DNA of 64,000 nucleotides, from NCBI GenBank assembly GCA_016713905.1, contig JADJOE010000001.1, forward strand, positions 993,001-1,057,000. Reading direction: 5' to 3'. Positions 46,827 to 56,906 of this stretch are shown piece by piece (the first letter of the stretch is position 1; each line of letters begins with the position of its first letter). A model generated the notes under the pieces. That model made no database searches. It saw only the letters and a list, made by a program, of their open reading frames with translations, and was not told the DNA's origin. Origin of the DNA: Candidatus Vicinibacter proximus (GTDB lineage: Bacteria; Bacteroidota; Bacteroidia; Chitinophagales; Saprospiraceae). Both the position numbers and the translations under genes were made by a program.

Positions 46827-47858
46827 ATGCTGATTTTTATCCTCAGGCGATTGTTGAATGCATGTATCCTGATGCTTTGTATTGGACTGATCGGGCATTG
46901 GATGATTCAAAACATTCCTGGGAGCTACGACGACATGAGCAGAGAAGAAGATGCACCCGATCCAGAACAGACCAAAAATGTTAAGACAATCTTGCCTTTA
47001 TTTTATTTTGGATTCATTCCTGAAAAGAAAGCCGACAGCATCCGTGCAATTAATTCTTTGATGCCGGAATTCAAATGGAATGGAACACACAATCTCTATC
47101 ATCGATGGTTATGGCATGCCTCAGAATCCCTTAGGGATGGGATACCTGTTCAACAGAAAATACTCCGCGCCATACAATGGACAATGGCTTTGCAAATTCC
47201 TGCTGTATTGCTCATTTTTGTTTTAGGATTATGGTTGGCATTTCTGGTCACGCGATCCAAAAATCAGAAATTCAGAAAATTCATGGATATGGGCCTCACT
47301 GCACTGCATGCTTTTCCGGTGTTTTGGTTCGGGAGTCTGTTGTTGATATTTTTTTCAAATCCAGATTTTTTCAATTGGTTTCCTGCTATTCCGGAGGTTG
47401 GTGAAGGCTCGGATCCTCTTGCACTTTGGATGCATCAACCCACATTTTGGATTTTGCCGATCGTTGCGCTTGTATTTCCTTCTTTGGCGGTCATATACAA
47501 TTTGTTTAGAAAGGGACTGGAGAATGCTTTTCAAAAACGATTTTGGATGCGGGCCAAAAGCAGCGGTATTTCGGAGTTGGATGGGCTTAGGCATGAATTG
47601 ATTCCGCATGCCATGATTCCTGTCTTGGCCTGGATAGCTTCGGCAGTGCCATTTCTGATCAGTGGTTCGATTTTGATCGAAACCATTTTTAGCATTCCCG
47701 GTAGCGGAAGACTTTTATATAACTCGATTCATTACCGGGATTGGCCAGTGGTGCATGGATTATTTATGCTCGCTGCAGGGATGACCTTGTTGGGATTATT
47801 AATTTCCGATGTTTGTCAGCGATTAATGGATCCAAGATTACAGCAAGGAGAAGCTTAA
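46827..47858 (+). CDS. ABC transporter permease, DppB/OppB type
   Basis: A 343-residue protein with six hydrophobic segments, the first at the N-terminus (LIFILRRLLNACILMLCIGL), then a ~100-residue periplasmic stretch and the BPD_transp_1 domain (IPAVLLIFVLGLWLAFLV, GLTALHAFPVFWFGSLLLIF, ILPIVALVFPSLAVIYNLF). The cytoplasmic EAA-like loop is RAKSSGISELDGLRHELIPH and the closing motif is ILIETIFSIPGSGRLLYNSI. It is coupled to the substrate-binding gene. The expected second permease (DppC) and ATPases do not follow: the next gene is on the other strand 6 bases away. Confidence 0.92.
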   Translation: MLIFILRRLLNACILMLCIGLIGHWMIQNIPGSYDDMSREEDAPDPEQTKNVKTILPLFYFGFIPEKKADSIRAINSLMPEFKWNGTHNLYHRWLWHASESLRDGIPVQQKILRAIQWTMALQIPAVLLIFVLGLWLAFLVTRSKNQKFRKFMDMGLTALHAFPVFWFGSLLLIFFSNPDFFNWFPAIPEVGEGSDPLALWMHQPTFWILPIVALVFPSLAVIYNLFRKGLENAFQKRFWMRAKSSGISELDGLRHELIPHAMIPVLAWIASAVPFLISGSILIETIFSIPGSGRLLYNSIHYRDWPVVHGLFMLAAGMTLLGLLISDVCQRLMDPRLQQGEA

Positions 47859-47864
47859 GGCGGT

Positions 47865-49283
47865 CTACAATTTTATTTCTTTTCCTGCATAAAAGTCAAG
47901 CACTTTTTGTTTGAATATCAGGTCGTATTTTGAAATCAGCAAGCTCAATTCTGCGGTCTGTAAATTATTTTGAGATTGATTTAATTCGAACAAATTAGTA
48001 GCACCTATTTCGAATCTCTTTTGTGTAAAATTTTGAGAAGATCTCGCAGCTTCATAAGCGCTGTTGGCGGCATCATATTCCTTAATGGCTGCCTTGACAT
48101 TTGCGATGGCCTGTGAGATGTTTTGGCTAAGATTCAGGCCTTGCGTTTCAAAATTTATTCTGCTGCGTTCTGAGGCAAGTTTAGCGCGTTTTACATTGGC
48201 CCGGTTGCGGTAATTATTGGCTATGGGAATGTTCATAGAAACACTGAAACTATAACCCAGATATTGGTCAAACTGATCTGCAAAAGGAATGGCTTTTTCA
48301 TTGGTGCCAATGACCAGCGGTTCTTCAAACACCACATTTTTACCATCAATGCGGATACCGGGGATGGCCCTGCTGCCGATGATGCTGTAGGAACTGGGTA
48401 TTTTTACATTTGAATAGCGGGATCCGGCAAATATATTTCCAAACAAGGAGGGAAAGAATGCCGCTCTTGCCATGCCTTCACCTAATTTGGCTGCTTCGAG
48501 TCGCAATTTGGCGGCCTTCATTCCCGGTTGGTTCACAGAGGAATATTCATATAGATTCTCATAGGTGTAGGATTCTGATTCCAGATTGCGCAGCTGTTCT
48601 TCTGAAAGAGGCTCAAGGCTCATTTCCAGGTCTGACCGCAGCCGAAGGGATTGTTTCAGAGACAGCCATGCCAGGTCGAGTGCATTTTCTGCACTGACCA
48701 CTCCTTGTTCGGAGCGGGCTACCTGGGATTTAATTTCGTACAGGTCTGCCTCAGGTCTGCCTCCTGCACTGATCATTTTTTGGATTTGTTCCATTTGCTG
48801 TCGGATGGCTTCAAGATTTTTTCCGGCGATCTCCAGCCGTTCGTCTGCAAGCAACACATTGAGGTATTGGCTGGCAACCTGCAGGGCAATGTCGTTGGAT
48901 GTTTGCTGGTATTCCTCCTTGCTTGCGGATAGATTGATTTTGCTTTGGTTGATACTTTTATTCACCAGTCCTGCCTGAAACAAAATGACGGAACTGCTGA
49001 GCCCGTAGTTTCCATTGAGGATGTCCTGGGTGATGAAGTCGTTTGAGGTGGGGTCAATGTTGCGGCCAATGCTCCAGCCCATGTTGATGTTACCGTTCAG
49101 GTCCGGCAACCTCTTGTATCTGTTTTCCTTCAGATTGATTTCTTCGCTGAGTACGTTGACCCTCCCGGATTGTAAAGTCAGATTTTCTTGTTGTGCCTGA
49201 CGGATGCATTTGACCAGACTCCATTGTTCCTGAGCCTGTGTGGCCAGTGGAGCGAGCACCCAAATTAGAAAAAACTTTTTCAT
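47865..49283 (-). CDS. TolC family outer-membrane efflux protein
   Basis: A 472-residue protein with signal peptide MKKFFLIWVLAPLATQAQ. It begins with the TolC-family phrase WSLVKCIRQAQQENLTLQSG. Two outer_membrane_efflux halves follow with long helices (QVASQYLNVLLADERLEIAG, NLEAIRQQMEQIQKMISAGG, KRFEIGATNLFELNQSQNNL) and barrel strands (FSVSMNIPIANNYRNRANVK). It is a trimeric channel across the outer membrane and periplasm. No adaptor or pump gene adjoins it; upstream lies the palindromic repeat array. Confidence 0.95.
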   Translation of the reverse strand: MKKFFLIWVLAPLATQAQEQWSLVKCIRQAQQENLTLQSGRVNVLSEEINLKENRYKRLPDLNGNINMGWSIGRNIDPTSNDFITQDILNGNYGLSSSVILFQAGLVNKSINQSKINLSASKEEYQQTSNDIALQVASQYLNVLLADERLEIAGKNLEAIRQQMEQIQKMISAGGRPEADLYEIKSQVARSEQGVVSAENALDLAWLSLKQSLRLRSDLEMSLEPLSEEQLRNLESESYTYENLYEYSSVNQPGMKAAKLRLEAAKLGEGMARAAFFPSLFGNIFAGSRYSNVKIPSSYSIIGSRAIPGIRIDGKNVVFEEPLVIGTNEKAIPFADQFDQYLGYSFSVSMNIPIANNYRNRANVKRAKLASERSRINFETQGLNLSQNISQAIANVKAAIKEYDAANSAYEAARSSQNFTQKRFEIGATNLFELNQSQNNLQTAELSLLISKYDLIFKQKVLDFYAGKEIKL

Positions 49284-49426
49284 AGATTAATGATAAACTA
49301 ACGCAATATTAGGGATTTTCATCCATTGCGGCTGCTTTGTTTCGACCAATGCCCTCCTGGAATGGACAGAATAGGCACAATGTTAAAGTAGCAACTATTC
49401 CATAGTCATTCACACGATGCCTCTCT

Positions 49427-50177
49427 TGTCTGAACTGGGATTTATAAGATTATTGGGAGTTGTGGGAAGGAATATTGTCTGAACTGGGATTTGTGGGATT
49501 ATTGGGAGTTTTGGGAAGGAATATTATTTTCTTTTGAATTGTTCAAAGATGTAATATTCTTGGCCATGTCTAAAATATCATCATCGCGATCTTATTAATC
49601 ACATACATCCCAAGAATCATGGTTCAGACAGTTGACGGGCATTTTGTCTGAACTTGGATTTATGGGATTGTTGGGAGTTATGGGAAGGAATATTTTTTTC
49701 TTTTGAATTTATTGAAGTTGAAACATCCTCAAGATTTAATAATATTCCATCCTCTCAATCTGATCAATCTCATGCATCCCAAAAATCATGGTTCAGACAG
49801 TCAACGGGATTATTGTCTGAACTGGGATTTATGGGATTGTTGGGAATATTGTCTGAACTGGGATTTGTGGGAAGGAATATTTTTTTCTTTTGAATGGATT
49901 GAAGATGTAATATTCTTGACCATTGTAAAAAATACCATCATCTCGATCTCACCCATCCCATGCATCCCAAAAATCATGGATCAGACAGTCAACGGGATTA
50001 TTGTCTGAACTGGGATTTATGGGATTGTTGGGAATATTGTCTGAACTGGGATTTGTGGGAAGGAATATTTTTTTCTTTTGAATGGATTGAAGATGTAATA
50101 TTCTTGACCATTGTAAAAAATACCATCATCTCGATCTCACCCATCCCATGCATCCCAAAAATCATGGATCAGACAGT
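49427..50177. repeat. Composite palindromic repeat, block 4 (largest array)
   Basis: Right arms tgtctgaactggg (with small changes) start at 49427, 49476, 49645, 49814, 49850, 50002 and 50038. Left arms with catggttcagaca or catggatcagaca end at about 49629, 49799, 49988 and 50175. The usual spacing is 169 bases. Short frames reading through the array only reflect its periodicity and are not genes. Confidence 0.88.
49802..50177. repeat. Perfect-looking tandem duplication of a 188-bp unit
   Basis: 49802-49989 and 49990-50177 appear identical apart from the extreme ends. Each unit contains two right arms, the spacer with atggattgaagatgtaatat and one left arm. This is the youngest expansion in the array. 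Confidence 0.85.
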
Positions 50178-50487
50178 TGACGGGGAACTAAGTGTGATGA
50201 ATTTATAAGTTCATAACTAAATACAAAATCAATACGGGTATTCCCTTAATTTTCTAAAATCAGTGTTTCCGCTGATGAAAGGAGAAGAATGTTGAAAGAA
50301 CTATGTAGAATTAAATCATTGTTCATACTTTCATAAACACCCTGCCTATGAAAACGGTGTACCAGAAATCAAGATTGCTGGATTGATTTCGGAAATCTGC
50401 CATATAATCCTGTGGATGAGTTATGGCGAAGGATAGCAGCATATCCGCATTATTTTCTTATTTTTAACTTTCTTAAAATTGATTAAT
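50178..50487. other. Intergenic region before the Cys-rich T9SS gene; dispersed repeat copy 2
   Basis: 50178-50270 repeats 33400-33492. The remaining ~215 bases are AT-rich and should hold the promoter and leader of the gene starting at 50488; no specific element could be defined. Confidence 0.6.
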
Positions 50488-52800
50488 ATGAAAGCATATT
50501 ATTTAATTCAGAATAATCATAAAACAAAAACAGGGGATGTCAAATTAAATATCCTCATATCGTTAGCATTTCTTAATTTCCAAATTATATTTTTTATGAT
50601 CAGCAGTACTGCAAGGCTTAGTGCCCAGGATACACTCATCTGCGACAATGGAGGATTTGAGGATGATTTTTTATACTACTTTGGAGCTGCAGGATCTTTT
50701 TTGAAAGGCAGTAATTCGTGCATCCCTGTGGTTTCAGGAGTGCCAACAGTTTTTACTTCAACATCTTTGCCCAGTTCCCGTAGATTTGAAATAGTATCCT
50801 CTGGAACGGATAATTTAGTTGGTATAAATCAAACTAAGTTTGGGAGTAAGGCAGCTAGAATCAATTATAAATATGGACATGATGGGAGCATGAGTTGCAA
50901 TGGTTCTCAAGATGTAAACAAGTTAACAAAAAGATTTAAAGTAACGGAGGAAAATAGAGAATTTACCGTATGGTATGCAGCAGTATTGGAATATCCTACG
51001 AATCCAGTACACAATGACGACCAACCATTCTTCAGCATTAAATGTGATTTGGCTCCATCTTATGATCTTTGCTTCGATTCAGATTTATTAAATTGTCCTG
51101 AAACTTATTCGGATTCTATTTGCCCATTTGTACCGATTAAGGTACTTGATTGGGCCTGTCATCGGGTAAAAATTCCTCAGGATCAAATAGACCAAATTGC
51201 AACCCTGGAAATAATGGCATCCGATTGTGGAATAGGAGATCATATAGGATATGCCTACATTGATGGAATATGCGAAGAATGCACAGGCAGTGCATTGGGT
51301 TCCGGAAATTTATATGACCATCCACTTGACGAGACAGGATTGGGCATTGATCATTATACCTGTGATGGAGATTCAATTAAAATTTGTGGAGATTATACTA
51401 TACCCTCTATTTGTGGGGAGTGGAGATTAGATTCTATTAAAGTACCAAATTTTACAATCTACGAAGTATCCATTGATACTACTTACCATACATTCTGTTT
51501 TATATTATCCAATGATAGTTTTCTAATCGATACCTGCAGACCCTTATTTGTAGAGTTGTATTTTAGTGATGGCACAATCAAATTGCCAACCGTACTTACC
51601 AATACGATAGAAATATGTACGGATGATTTTCAAGGCATCGTAATTAGCGCAACCAGAGGTAATTGTTATGATAACGGAACTTCTGATTTGTTGTCAGATG
51701 ACTATTATTATGTTTATTTAGAGATAGACAATACCTATGGCAAAAGCTGGACCATTAAAAGAGCGCTTGATGATCCGTATGATGGTGAATCAGGCGTTTA
51801 TACACTTGGAAGCGGATCGGTTGATAGCATATTAGTTTTAGGTCCGTTTTTAATTCAGGAGGGAAGCTGGGAAATAAGAGTAGATATTGCAAATTGCGAT
51901 TTTACAGATGGAATCGAGCCACCGGATTTCTGTGGAGCTTGCAGCTATTTGAATAAAACCGAAATCAACGAAATTACTTGTAAAGATGAAACCTCATCTA
52001 CTCCAACTGATGATACCTGGAAATTTACTCTATATGTTGATAGATTAGGATATAGTGGAGATTACGCGCTTTATAAGAATACTAGTTACGTTAATGATTT
52101 CAGTTATAATAACCCACATACCATTTCGGCAGGTTCAATTTCTGGTGGATGTATTAAAATAAAGTTAGAAACAAAAGATTTAGATCCTAACTGTATTTCA
52201 GAATTCTTAATCTGTCCACCAAAATCCTGTTCTTCCGGAAGCGAATGCAATCTTGAAGCTTATGTAAGATATTATCAATGTGAGGATGAGGAATTTTCGT
52301 TTGGATTAGAAATAGTAAATCCAGGATCAGGCAGTTTATGTTACAGATCTAATTCCGTAGCAGCACCAATGGACTCGACCAATTTAAATAACCGTACAGG
52401 AAGTCTCCCTTCAGGTTCCATAGGAACTTTTACCGAAGATATATACTTGACCGTTTATCTCTGCAGTAACCAAGCTTGTCTTAAAAAAATTTATGTACCC
52501 TACCTGAATTGTGATGGGGATAATTATGGGGAAGGAAGTTCTTCAAGATCAAAACAGTCGATGAATGCTCCTGACATATTAATCATTCCCAATCCGACAA
52601 GAAATGGGGTGTTCAGGATATATTCCAGATTTGAATATACCACAATGGATATTCTGGGTGTGGATGGCAAACTGTTGTATTCTACTTCGTTTAATGGAAA
52701 ATCAATCAGCTTAAATTTGGAAATACCTTCTGGTATTTATTTCCTAAAGTATTCAGATGGAATTACTGAAAATAGATTAATAAAATTTATTAATCATTAA
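50488..52800 (+). CDS. Secreted Cys-rich multidomain protein with T9SS type A sorting domain
   Basis: About 770 residues from ATG 50488 (an in-frame TTG at 50479 is also possible). The signal anchor is late (ISLAFLNFQIIFFMISSTAR, then LSAQ). Residues ~30-270 are a lectin/jelly-roll-like domain with paired Cys. Two copies of a Saprospiria-type beta domain follow, recognisable by GNCYDNGTSDLLSDDYYYVY and ITCKDETSSTPTDDTWKFTL. The C-terminal ~75 residues are a type A sorting domain (LIIPNPTRNGVFRIYSRFEY...IPSGIYFLKYSDG). The product should be exported by T9SS and held at the surface. No catalytic residues were recognised. A terminator follows the stop. Confidence 0.85.
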   Translation: MKAYYLIQNNHKTKTGDVKLNILISLAFLNFQIIFFMISSTARLSAQDTLICDNGGFEDDFLYYFGAAGSFLKGSNSCIPVVSGVPTVFTSTSLPSSRRFEIVSSGTDNLVGINQTKFGSKAARINYKYGHDGSMSCNGSQDVNKLTKRFKVTEENREFTVWYAAVLEYPTNPVHNDDQPFFSIKCDLAPSYDLCFDSDLLNCPETYSDSICPFVPIKVLDWACHRVKIPQDQIDQIATLEIMASDCGIGDHIGYAYIDGICEECTGSALGSGNLYDHPLDETGLGIDHYTCDGDSIKICGDYTIPSICGEWRLDSIKVPNFTIYEVSIDTTYHTFCFILSNDSFLIDTCRPLFVELYFSDGTIKLPTVLTNTIEICTDDFQGIVISATRGNCYDNGTSDLLSDDYYYVYLEIDNTYGKSWTIKRALDDPYDGESGVYTLGSGSVDSILVLGPFLIQEGSWEIRVDIANCDFTDGIEPPDFCGACSYLNKTEINEITCKDETSSTPTDDTWKFTLYVDRLGYSGDYALYKNTSYVNDFSYNNPHTISAGSISGGCIKIKLETKDLDPNCISEFLICPPKSCSSGSECNLEAYVRYYQCEDEEFSFGLEIVNPGSGSLCYRSNSVAAPMDSTNLNNRTGSLPSGSIGTFTEDIYLTVYLCSNQACLKKIYVPYLNCDGDNYGEGSSSRSKQSMNAPDILIIPNPTRNGVFRIYSRFEYTTMDILGVDGKLLYSTSFNGKSISLNLEIPSGIYFLKYSDGITENRLIKFINH

Positions 52801-52812
52801 TTGATTTCATTT

Positions 52813-52851
52813 GGAGAGGATTAATTGACATTTAATCCTCTCCAGATTTTT
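52813..52851 (+). terminator. Strong Rho-independent terminator
   Basis: ggagaggattaa (52813-52824) pairs perfectly with ttaatcctctcc (52832-52843), and a T-rich tract follows. It lies 13 bases after the stop of the Cys-rich T9SS gene and separates it from giant paralogue 3. Confidence 0.92.
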
Positions 52852-52892
52852 AAATTTTTTTTAAGACTAATTAAAATTTTTATTGAACAAGA

Positions 52893-55800
52893 ATGAAATT
52901 CTATAATTTATTGGTTGTAATCATTTTAATTTCTATAAAAGCTGTTCAATCACAACATTGCTTTATTTATCCAGACTCTAGGCATTGCTATAAGATGGAA
53001 AAATTCACCCCAATCGCTACCAGAATTGAAAAAAAATTAGAACTTTCTAATCAAGTTATTGATGGTTCTATACAATTATTGGTTGATATTGATGGGGATT
53101 GTAAATCGGAACTTATCACAATCTCAAGAAGAGGTGATTCTATTTTTATTATAGATTTAATTTCTGGGACTACAAAAATAAAATTTCCAATAAGTACCGT
53201 TGACGCTAGTAGTCATAGTATTTTACTCGTTGATTTGGTTGGAGATAATTCTCCAGAAATTATAACGCAAACAGTTAGAAATCCTGCAAATCCCGATAAT
53301 TTTGATAGCGACAGACTTATTTGTTATGGTGTGAATGGTTCAATTCTTTGGATATCTGACACCACTGTGAACGCAGTTAATAACATAAATGCTCGTTCTG
53401 GAACTATTGGAATCTGTGACTTTAATAAGGATGGAATACCAGAAGTATATAACTCAAATAAAATCTTTAATGGTTTAACCGGTAAAAAGTTAGTAGATGG
53501 TGGCAATAATGGGCTAGGTTTCAACTTATTGTCAATTGGATCGTATTTTCCTATTAGTGTTGCAGCCAATCTGGATTCTGATACAAGTGATTTGGAATTA
53601 GCGGCCGGATTCAGTATTTATAAGGTAATCATTACTAACCCAAATGGAGTGACAGGAAACACAATGATTGCAAACAATATTCTATTCAACGGTACCATTG
53701 AAGATGGAACGACCAGTGTTGCAGATATCAATTCTGATGGGATATTGGATGTGATTGTATCTGCAACAAACCGGAATAAAGATCCTATTTTATATGCATA
53801 TTATTTAGATAATAATAATCTTAGCTTGATTGGATATGTCATATTTCCAAATGCTCTTCAACTCTCCAATGCATCTATTGGCAATTTAAATGGTATTGGC
53901 AATCCAAGCATTCTTGTAAATATCTCTAAAAAGATGTTCTCTTTTAGGTTCAATGGTTCACAACAATTAAACCTTGATTGGATGTTAAATACGACGGATA
54001 CTTCAGGTGTCTGTGGAGTCAGCTTACTTGATATTAATGGCGATGGTAAGCAGGAGTTCATCCATAGAGATATGAATAGAATAAGCATTTTTTCTGGAGA
54101 AGGTAACAATCCAAAAATTATTAATCAAATTGAATGTTATTCTGTAACTGCTCGAGAATTGCCTACTATTGCAGACTATAATCAAAGTGGTGACATTAAG
54201 ATTTGTATAACATGTACCGATCCACCTCCATACAGGAACGCTAGAATTACCGTATTCGGACCACCAAAAGGAGACCAATGGGCCCCTGCCCGCGGCATCT
54301 GGAATCAGTATGCCTACAACCCACTGTTCATCAACGACGACCTTACAGTGCCGCGTTACCAGAAGAATCAGGCGACGTATGGGAATGGGAAATACAACAA
54401 CTTCATGCAACAGGAATCCCTGCTGGATTCCAATGGCTATTACAAAAGACCCGCTGCAAGTTTGACCGGAAAGATTCAATGCATAAACTACGATCCCATC
54501 ACAAGACTTTACTCCATCACCTTTGATTTATTCAATCGCAAGGATGCTTCTGCGGCGGCAGACTCCAATCTGGCGATTTCTTTTTTTGACGGGGATCCTA
54601 CCGTTGCCGGAACATTGATCGGCCATTATTATACGCTGAGATCCATTTATCCGGGAGACAGTTTGCTGAATCTGGAATTTAAATTTTCTGCCGGCAATCT
54701 TTCAGATCTGTTTATGGTGATCAACTCGGTACGCAATACCCCGGGCACCTTTGGAGATAAAGATTTTCTGCAAGCAGAATGTGATTACACGGATAATATT
54801 TCCCGTACAATTGATCTTCCGAAGATTGACAGTATTCATGCAATGATTTGCAAGGGATCCTCTTATCGGTTTGTGGATACCAGCATCGTGGATGCAGGTA
54901 AGTATTATCGCAAGCTAAGTTCTGTGAGAGGATGTGATAGTTTAATTACGATATTGGATCTTAAGACAGCTGATACCATTTACATCAATCAATCCATTCA
55001 AACTTGCGATGCATACTTCTGGAACCATCAGACCTTGACACAGACGGGCATTTATCGCTTTGACACCATTAATCAATTTGGTTGCGACAGCATCGTTAAC
55101 CTGGATTTAAGGATCCTTAAATCCAATGCAACAAACATCAGACACACTGCTTGCGATGCATACAGCTGGAATGGACAAACCTACGATACCGGTGGAATCT
55201 ATTCGTACAAAGCAAAAAATAGTTTCGGCTGCGACAGCACTGTAACTTTAGAACTCACTCTTCACTATTCCGATTCCAACCGTGTGCAAATCGAAACCTG
55301 CAATTCATTTGTTTGGAATGGAAGGACCTATACACAGAGTGGTGTGTACACACTGGACACCGTCAATCAATTCGGTTGTGACAGTGTGGTGCAATTAAAT
55401 CTGAGCATAAATTCTCAGATCAATAAAACCATAGTTCAAACTTCTTGTGATGCTTATCAATGGAATGGACGCAATTACAGTCAATCAGGAATTTATACGG
55501 ATACGACACAAAGTTCCGAAGGCTGCGACAGCATCACTACCCTGCAACTAACCATCCATAAATCCAACAGTTCGAATACGGTGCACACCACTTGCGACCG
55601 CTATGTATGGAATGGAAAGACCTATACCCAAAGCGGTACATATACTTTTCAAACACAAAATGCAAGTGGATGTGACAGCACTGCTACTTTGCAACTGACT
55701 ATTTCAAATTCAAATCAATCGTTAAGCAATCGTACAAGTTGCGATGAGTACAGCTGGAACAATGTAAAGTATACACAAAGTGGAACGTATCCATACAAAA

Positions 55801-56900
55801 CAATTAATTCATCAGGATGTGACAGCACGGCAGTTTTAAATTTGGTCATACATAAGTCGGATAGTTTGCTGCAAAAACAAACGGCATGTGAGACATTTGT
55901 TTGGAATAATGTGACCTACACACAATCCGGAAAATATATTTTTCAGACAATCAATCAATATGGCTGCGACAGCATCATTACTTTGGATTTAAACATTGTT
56001 TCATCTACCAAAAAAGATACTTCCATTACCATTTGCGACAGCATAATGTTTCTGGGTAAAAATTTAACAAGTTCTGGAAACTATTCCTTTCCACTAACCA
56101 ATGCGGCGGGTTGTGATTCCGTCGTAAATCTGAATTTGAAAATCAACTCAATCTATTATAAACAGAATGTTACAAGTTGTGATGCATACGTCTGGGATTT
56201 GAATGGCAAAAAGTTTGACACTTCCGGAATGTATTCAGAAAAATATACAAACAGCTCAGGTTGTGATTCTATTTATTATTTGGAGTTAACCATCCATCCG
56301 AAGTATGAATTCACACAAGAAGCAGAAGCATGTAAGCAATACCGGTGGTCACTCAACAATCAATTGCTTACAGAATCCGGCTTGTACACTGTTCCACTCA
56401 AAACCCATCAGGGCTGTGACTCCATCCTCAGTTTGGATCTTACGATAAATGATGATTTTGTAAAGCGGGATACGGTCTTCACAGATACGACCTACACCTG
56501 GCCCGTCAATGCACAGACCTATGAAAAGTCCGGAACTTATCAAGAGTCCTTCCGTTCGACGGTAGGTTGTGATTCGCTCCACTACCTGTATCTGCTCATC
56601 AAAAAGAATTACGGAATCTACTATCCGAATGTAATCCACCCCGGCGGGGTGAACAATGGATTTACATTATTCGATGATGGATCGACCATTGCGCAGATCA
56701 CGAAATTATCAATCTACGACCGCTGGGGATCGCAGGTATGGCAACAAGAAAACTTCGCTGCCAATGATCCCTCGCTGGGCTGGGACGGCAGCTTCAAGGG
56801 GAAAGCAGTCGTTCCGGGCGTATATGTGTGGCAAGCACAATTGACCCTGCAGGATGGATCGGTGATCTCCTGGCAGGGGGAGGTGACGGTGGTGAGGTAA
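52893..56900 (+). CDS. Giant secreted GCDS-repeat protein with T9SS type B domain, paralogue 3 (intact)
   Basis: A 1,335-residue intact member of the trio. The signal peptide is MKFYNLLVVIILISIKAVQSQ. Residues ~50-440 are an FG-GAP/VCBS-like propeller (DIDGDCKSELITISRR, DINSDGILDVIVSA, DINGDGKQEFIHRD), diverged from paralogues 1 and 2. Residues ~460-660 are a conserved linker (YNPLFINDDLTVPRYQKNQA). Residues ~670-1,235 hold twelve ~49-residue repeats, each with two Cys (TCD...GCDS). The last ~95 residues are the gliding-motility-associated type B sorting domain ending WQGEVTVVR. It is likely a surface fibre or adhesin. Repeats 2-5 match paralogue 1 and repeats 7-9 match paralogue 2. A palindromic repeat arm begins seven bases after the stop. 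Confidence 0.93.
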   Translation: MKFYNLLVVIILISIKAVQSQHCFIYPDSRHCYKMEKFTPIATRIEKKLELSNQVIDGSIQLLVDIDGDCKSELITISRRGDSIFIIDLISGTTKIKFPISTVDASSHSILLVDLVGDNSPEIITQTVRNPANPDNFDSDRLICYGVNGSILWISDTTVNAVNNINARSGTIGICDFNKDGIPEVYNSNKIFNGLTGKKLVDGGNNGLGFNLLSIGSYFPISVAANLDSDTSDLELAAGFSIYKVIITNPNGVTGNTMIANNILFNGTIEDGTTSVADINSDGILDVIVSATNRNKDPILYAYYLDNNNLSLIGYVIFPNALQLSNASIGNLNGIGNPSILVNISKKMFSFRFNGSQQLNLDWMLNTTDTSGVCGVSLLDINGDGKQEFIHRDMNRISIFSGEGNNPKIINQIECYSVTARELPTIADYNQSGDIKICITCTDPPPYRNARITVFGPPKGDQWAPARGIWNQYAYNPLFINDDLTVPRYQKNQATYGNGKYNNFMQQESLLDSNGYYKRPAASLTGKIQCINYDPITRLYSITFDLFNRKDASAAADSNLAISFFDGDPTVAGTLIGHYYTLRSIYPGDSLLNLEFKFSAGNLSDLFMVINSVRNTPGTFGDKDFLQAECDYTDNISRTIDLPKIDSIHAMICKGSSYRFVDTSIVDAGKYYRKLSSVRGCDSLITILDLKTADTIYINQSIQTCDAYFWNHQTLTQTGIYRFDTINQFGCDSIVNLDLRILKSNATNIRHTACDAYSWNGQTYDTGGIYSYKAKNSFGCDSTVTLELTLHYSDSNRVQIETCNSFVWNGRTYTQSGVYTLDTVNQFGCDSVVQLNLSINSQINKTIVQTSCDAYQWNGRNYSQSGIYTDTTQSSEGCDSITTLQLTIHKSNSSNTVHTTCDRYVWNGKTYTQSGTYTFQTQNASGCDSTATLQLTISNSNQSLSNRTSCDEYSWNNVKYTQSGTYPYKTINSSGCDSTAVLNLVIHKSDSLLQKQTACETFVWNNVTYTQSGKYIFQTINQYGCDSIITLDLNIVSSTKKDTSITICDSIMFLGKNLTSSGNYSFPLTNAAGCDSVVNLNLKINSIYYKQNVTSCDAYVWDLNGKKFDTSGMYSEKYTNSSGCDSIYYLELTIHPKYEFTQEAEACKQYRWSLNNQLLTESGLYTVPLKTHQGCDSILSLDLTINDDFVKRDTVFTDTTYTWPVNAQTYEKSGTYQESFRSTVGCDSLHYLYLLIKKNYGIYYPNVIHPGGVNNGFTLFDDGSTIAQITKLSIYDRWGSQVWQQENFAANDPSLGWDGSFKGKAVVPGVYVWQAQLTLQDGSVISWQGEVTVVR

Positions 56901-56906
56901 GAATAT

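Noticed and set aside
23466..50177. Regularly spaced repeats taken as a CRISPR array
   Set aside because: Units are ~169 bases, strongly palindromic with conserved spacers, and no cas gene is present.
49654..50208. Overlapping frames of 79-101 codons reading MDLWDCWELWE or MHPKNHGSDSQRD-like repeats
   Set aside because: They only translate the palindromic repeat array. The same peptide appears in shifted copies and there is no start context or domain.
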